DNA of 6,856 nt, taken from contig JALUVT010000127.1 of assembly GCA_027020325.1 (NCBI GenBank), positions 1 to 6,856 on the forward strand. The letters are read 5' to 3'. This stretch comes from a bacterium. GTDB taxonomy: Bacteria; Patescibacteriota; 4484-211. How positions within the stretch are numbered: the stretch's first letter is position 1; every line of letters starts with the position of its first letter. The translations under genes were made by a program, and so were the position numbers. The notes under the pieces were generated by a model. That model searched no databases. It was not told where the DNA came from and saw nothing but the letters and a program-made list of their open reading frames with translations. Shown piece by piece: positions 6,292-6,856 of this stretch.

Positions 6292-6856
6292 ATTCCTCTT
6301 TAGTTTCATGCCCCACTTCATCACGGGCGATGATTGTAATCTTATTTTTCCCTTTTTTGAGCGGCAGGCGATAGGAAAATTCCCCGGCGAGGTTAACCAC
6401 GGCGCGGTAGCCATTAATGGTTACGACAATGCGGCTTGATTCAGTTTGTCCCTGAATTAAAAGGGGATTTTCTTTGGTTGGAGAGGAGACTGAATTAACC
6501 TGCAACTGCGGCGGCTGCGTATCAAGAATAACTTTTTCTTTGCTGCTGGCACGGCTTTCCTCTCCGCGCTGATCAACACTAAGGGCGATAATTTCATTCG
6601 TCCCTTCCCGAAGGTATTTTTCGAGGTTGATTTCAAAATAACCTTCACTGTCGGCCATTGTTGAAGCAACTTTTTCTCCGTTGACCAGAAAAACAACTTT
6701 ATTCCCCGCTAGAGCGGTGCCGCTGACTTTTAATTCACTTTCTTCTTTGATCGCCCGCGGCAGGGGATTAATTTCCGGTGCGGCCAAGCGGGCCGGGGGA
6801 GGCGAAGGTTTGCGGGCGGGAGAATTAGTTTGCCAAATTGAGCTATAGAAAGCAAG
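6236..6856 (-). CDS. Surface protein with two Ig-like (glucodextranase-B-like) domains, N-terminus outside window
   Basis: 206 residues are visible and the frame stays open to the right edge, so the TTG at 6785-6787 is an internal Leu codon rather than the start. The first visible residues, LAFYSSIWQT, look like the end of a membrane or signal helix. They are followed by a proline-rich linker (about 11-33) containing SPPPARL. Domain 1 (~34-112) has VSGTALAGN, NGEKV, DSEGYFEINL and EGTNEIIALSVDQRG. Domain 2 (~115-193) has IQGQTESSRIVVTINGY, AGEFSYRLPL and KGKNKITIIARDEVG. Both share the pattern G-x-T, NG, G-x-F, G-x-N-x-I, then D/Q-x-x-G, typical of extracellular bacterial Ig-like and Glucodextran_B-type beta sandwiches. 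A 12-residue Pro/Ser tail (QSPTPKPSAP at the very end) closes the protein. The likely role is a membrane-anchored extracytoplasmic binding or spacer protein. No catalytic motif is visible, and any function tied to the neighbouring glycan is inference. Upstream domains may exist outside the window. Confidence 0.8.
   Translation of the reverse strand, partial: LAFYSSIWQTNSPARKPSPPPARLAAPEINPLPRAIKEESELKVSGTALAGNKVVFLVNGEKVASTMADSEGYFEINLEKYLREGTNEIIALSVDQRGEESRASSKEKVILDTQPPQLQVNSVSSPTKENPLLIQGQTESSRIVVTINGYRAVVNLAGEFSYRLPLKKGKNKITIIARDEVGHETKEEFSVVYQPPQSPTPKPSAP

Noticed and set aside
6287..6304. Inverted repeat ACTAAA-(6 nt)-TTTAGT at the end of the plus-strand operon, considered as a terminator
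   Set aside because: The stem is only six pairs with a single G-C pair, and only a few T residues follow. It is too weak to call an intrinsic terminator.
6157..6696. Additional minus-strand open frames (6157-6414 and 6457-6696) in the Ig-like gene region
   Set aside because: They overlap the Ig-like gene on the same strand in other frames. Only the Ig-like frame shows repeat structure and a fold pattern, and nothing indicates a frameshift in it.

Overview
The window is almost entirely coding. Six genes on the plus strand form one compact operon for making, exporting and polymerising or transferring a surface polysaccharide. A seventh gene, on the minus strand, enters from the right edge and encodes a surface protein with Ig-like domains. 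The window shows no rRNA, tRNA, CRISPR array or transposase, and no gene-free stretch longer than a few bases.

Layout, left to right: (1) the C-terminal part of a Wzx/MOP-type polysaccharide flippase, cut by the left edge (2-676); (2) a GT2 glycosyltransferase of the rhamnosyltransferase-like type (654-1628); (3) a GT-B fold glycosyltransferase of family 4 (1638-2792); (4) a second GT2 glycosyltransferase with an unusual aromatic and basic C-terminus (2782-3789); (5) and (6) two different multi-pass membrane proteins of the O-antigen polymerase/ligase superfamily in tandem (3786-5063 and 5047-6291); (7) on the minus strand, an Ig-like/glucodextranase-B-like repeat protein (6236-6856, N-terminus outside the window).

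Inferred division of labour: the three glycosyltransferases build a lipid-linked oligosaccharide on the inner face of the membrane, the flippase moves it across, and the two Wzy/WaaL-like proteins polymerise it and/or transfer it to an acceptor. No initiating phosphoglycosyltransferase, nucleotide-sugar synthesis gene, chain-length regulator or ABC exporter is visible. All plus-strand junctions but one are overlaps (23, 11, 4 and 17 bp; the exception is a 9-bp gap), which suggests translational coupling. Only the fourth gene has a strong Shine-Dalgarno sequence.

Organism: the tight overlaps, scarce Shine-Dalgarno sites, moderate GC content (mid-40s percent by eye), a tandem pair of O-antigen-ligase-like proteins and a membrane-anchored Ig-like protein next door resemble glycan loci of Patescibacteria/CPR bacteria such as the Microgenomates group. 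This is an impression, not a demonstrated assignment. TGA acts as a stop at two gene ends (3787-3789 and 5061-5063), so the TGA-to-glycine code of Gracilibacteria and SR1 does not apply.

I see no clearly new biological system. The points most worth checking are the non-equivalent tandem polymerase/ligase pair, the 56-bp convergent overlap that supplies a proline-rich tail to the Ig-like protein, the aromatic and basic tail of the second GT2 enzyme, and the marked excess of the palindrome CCGCGG.
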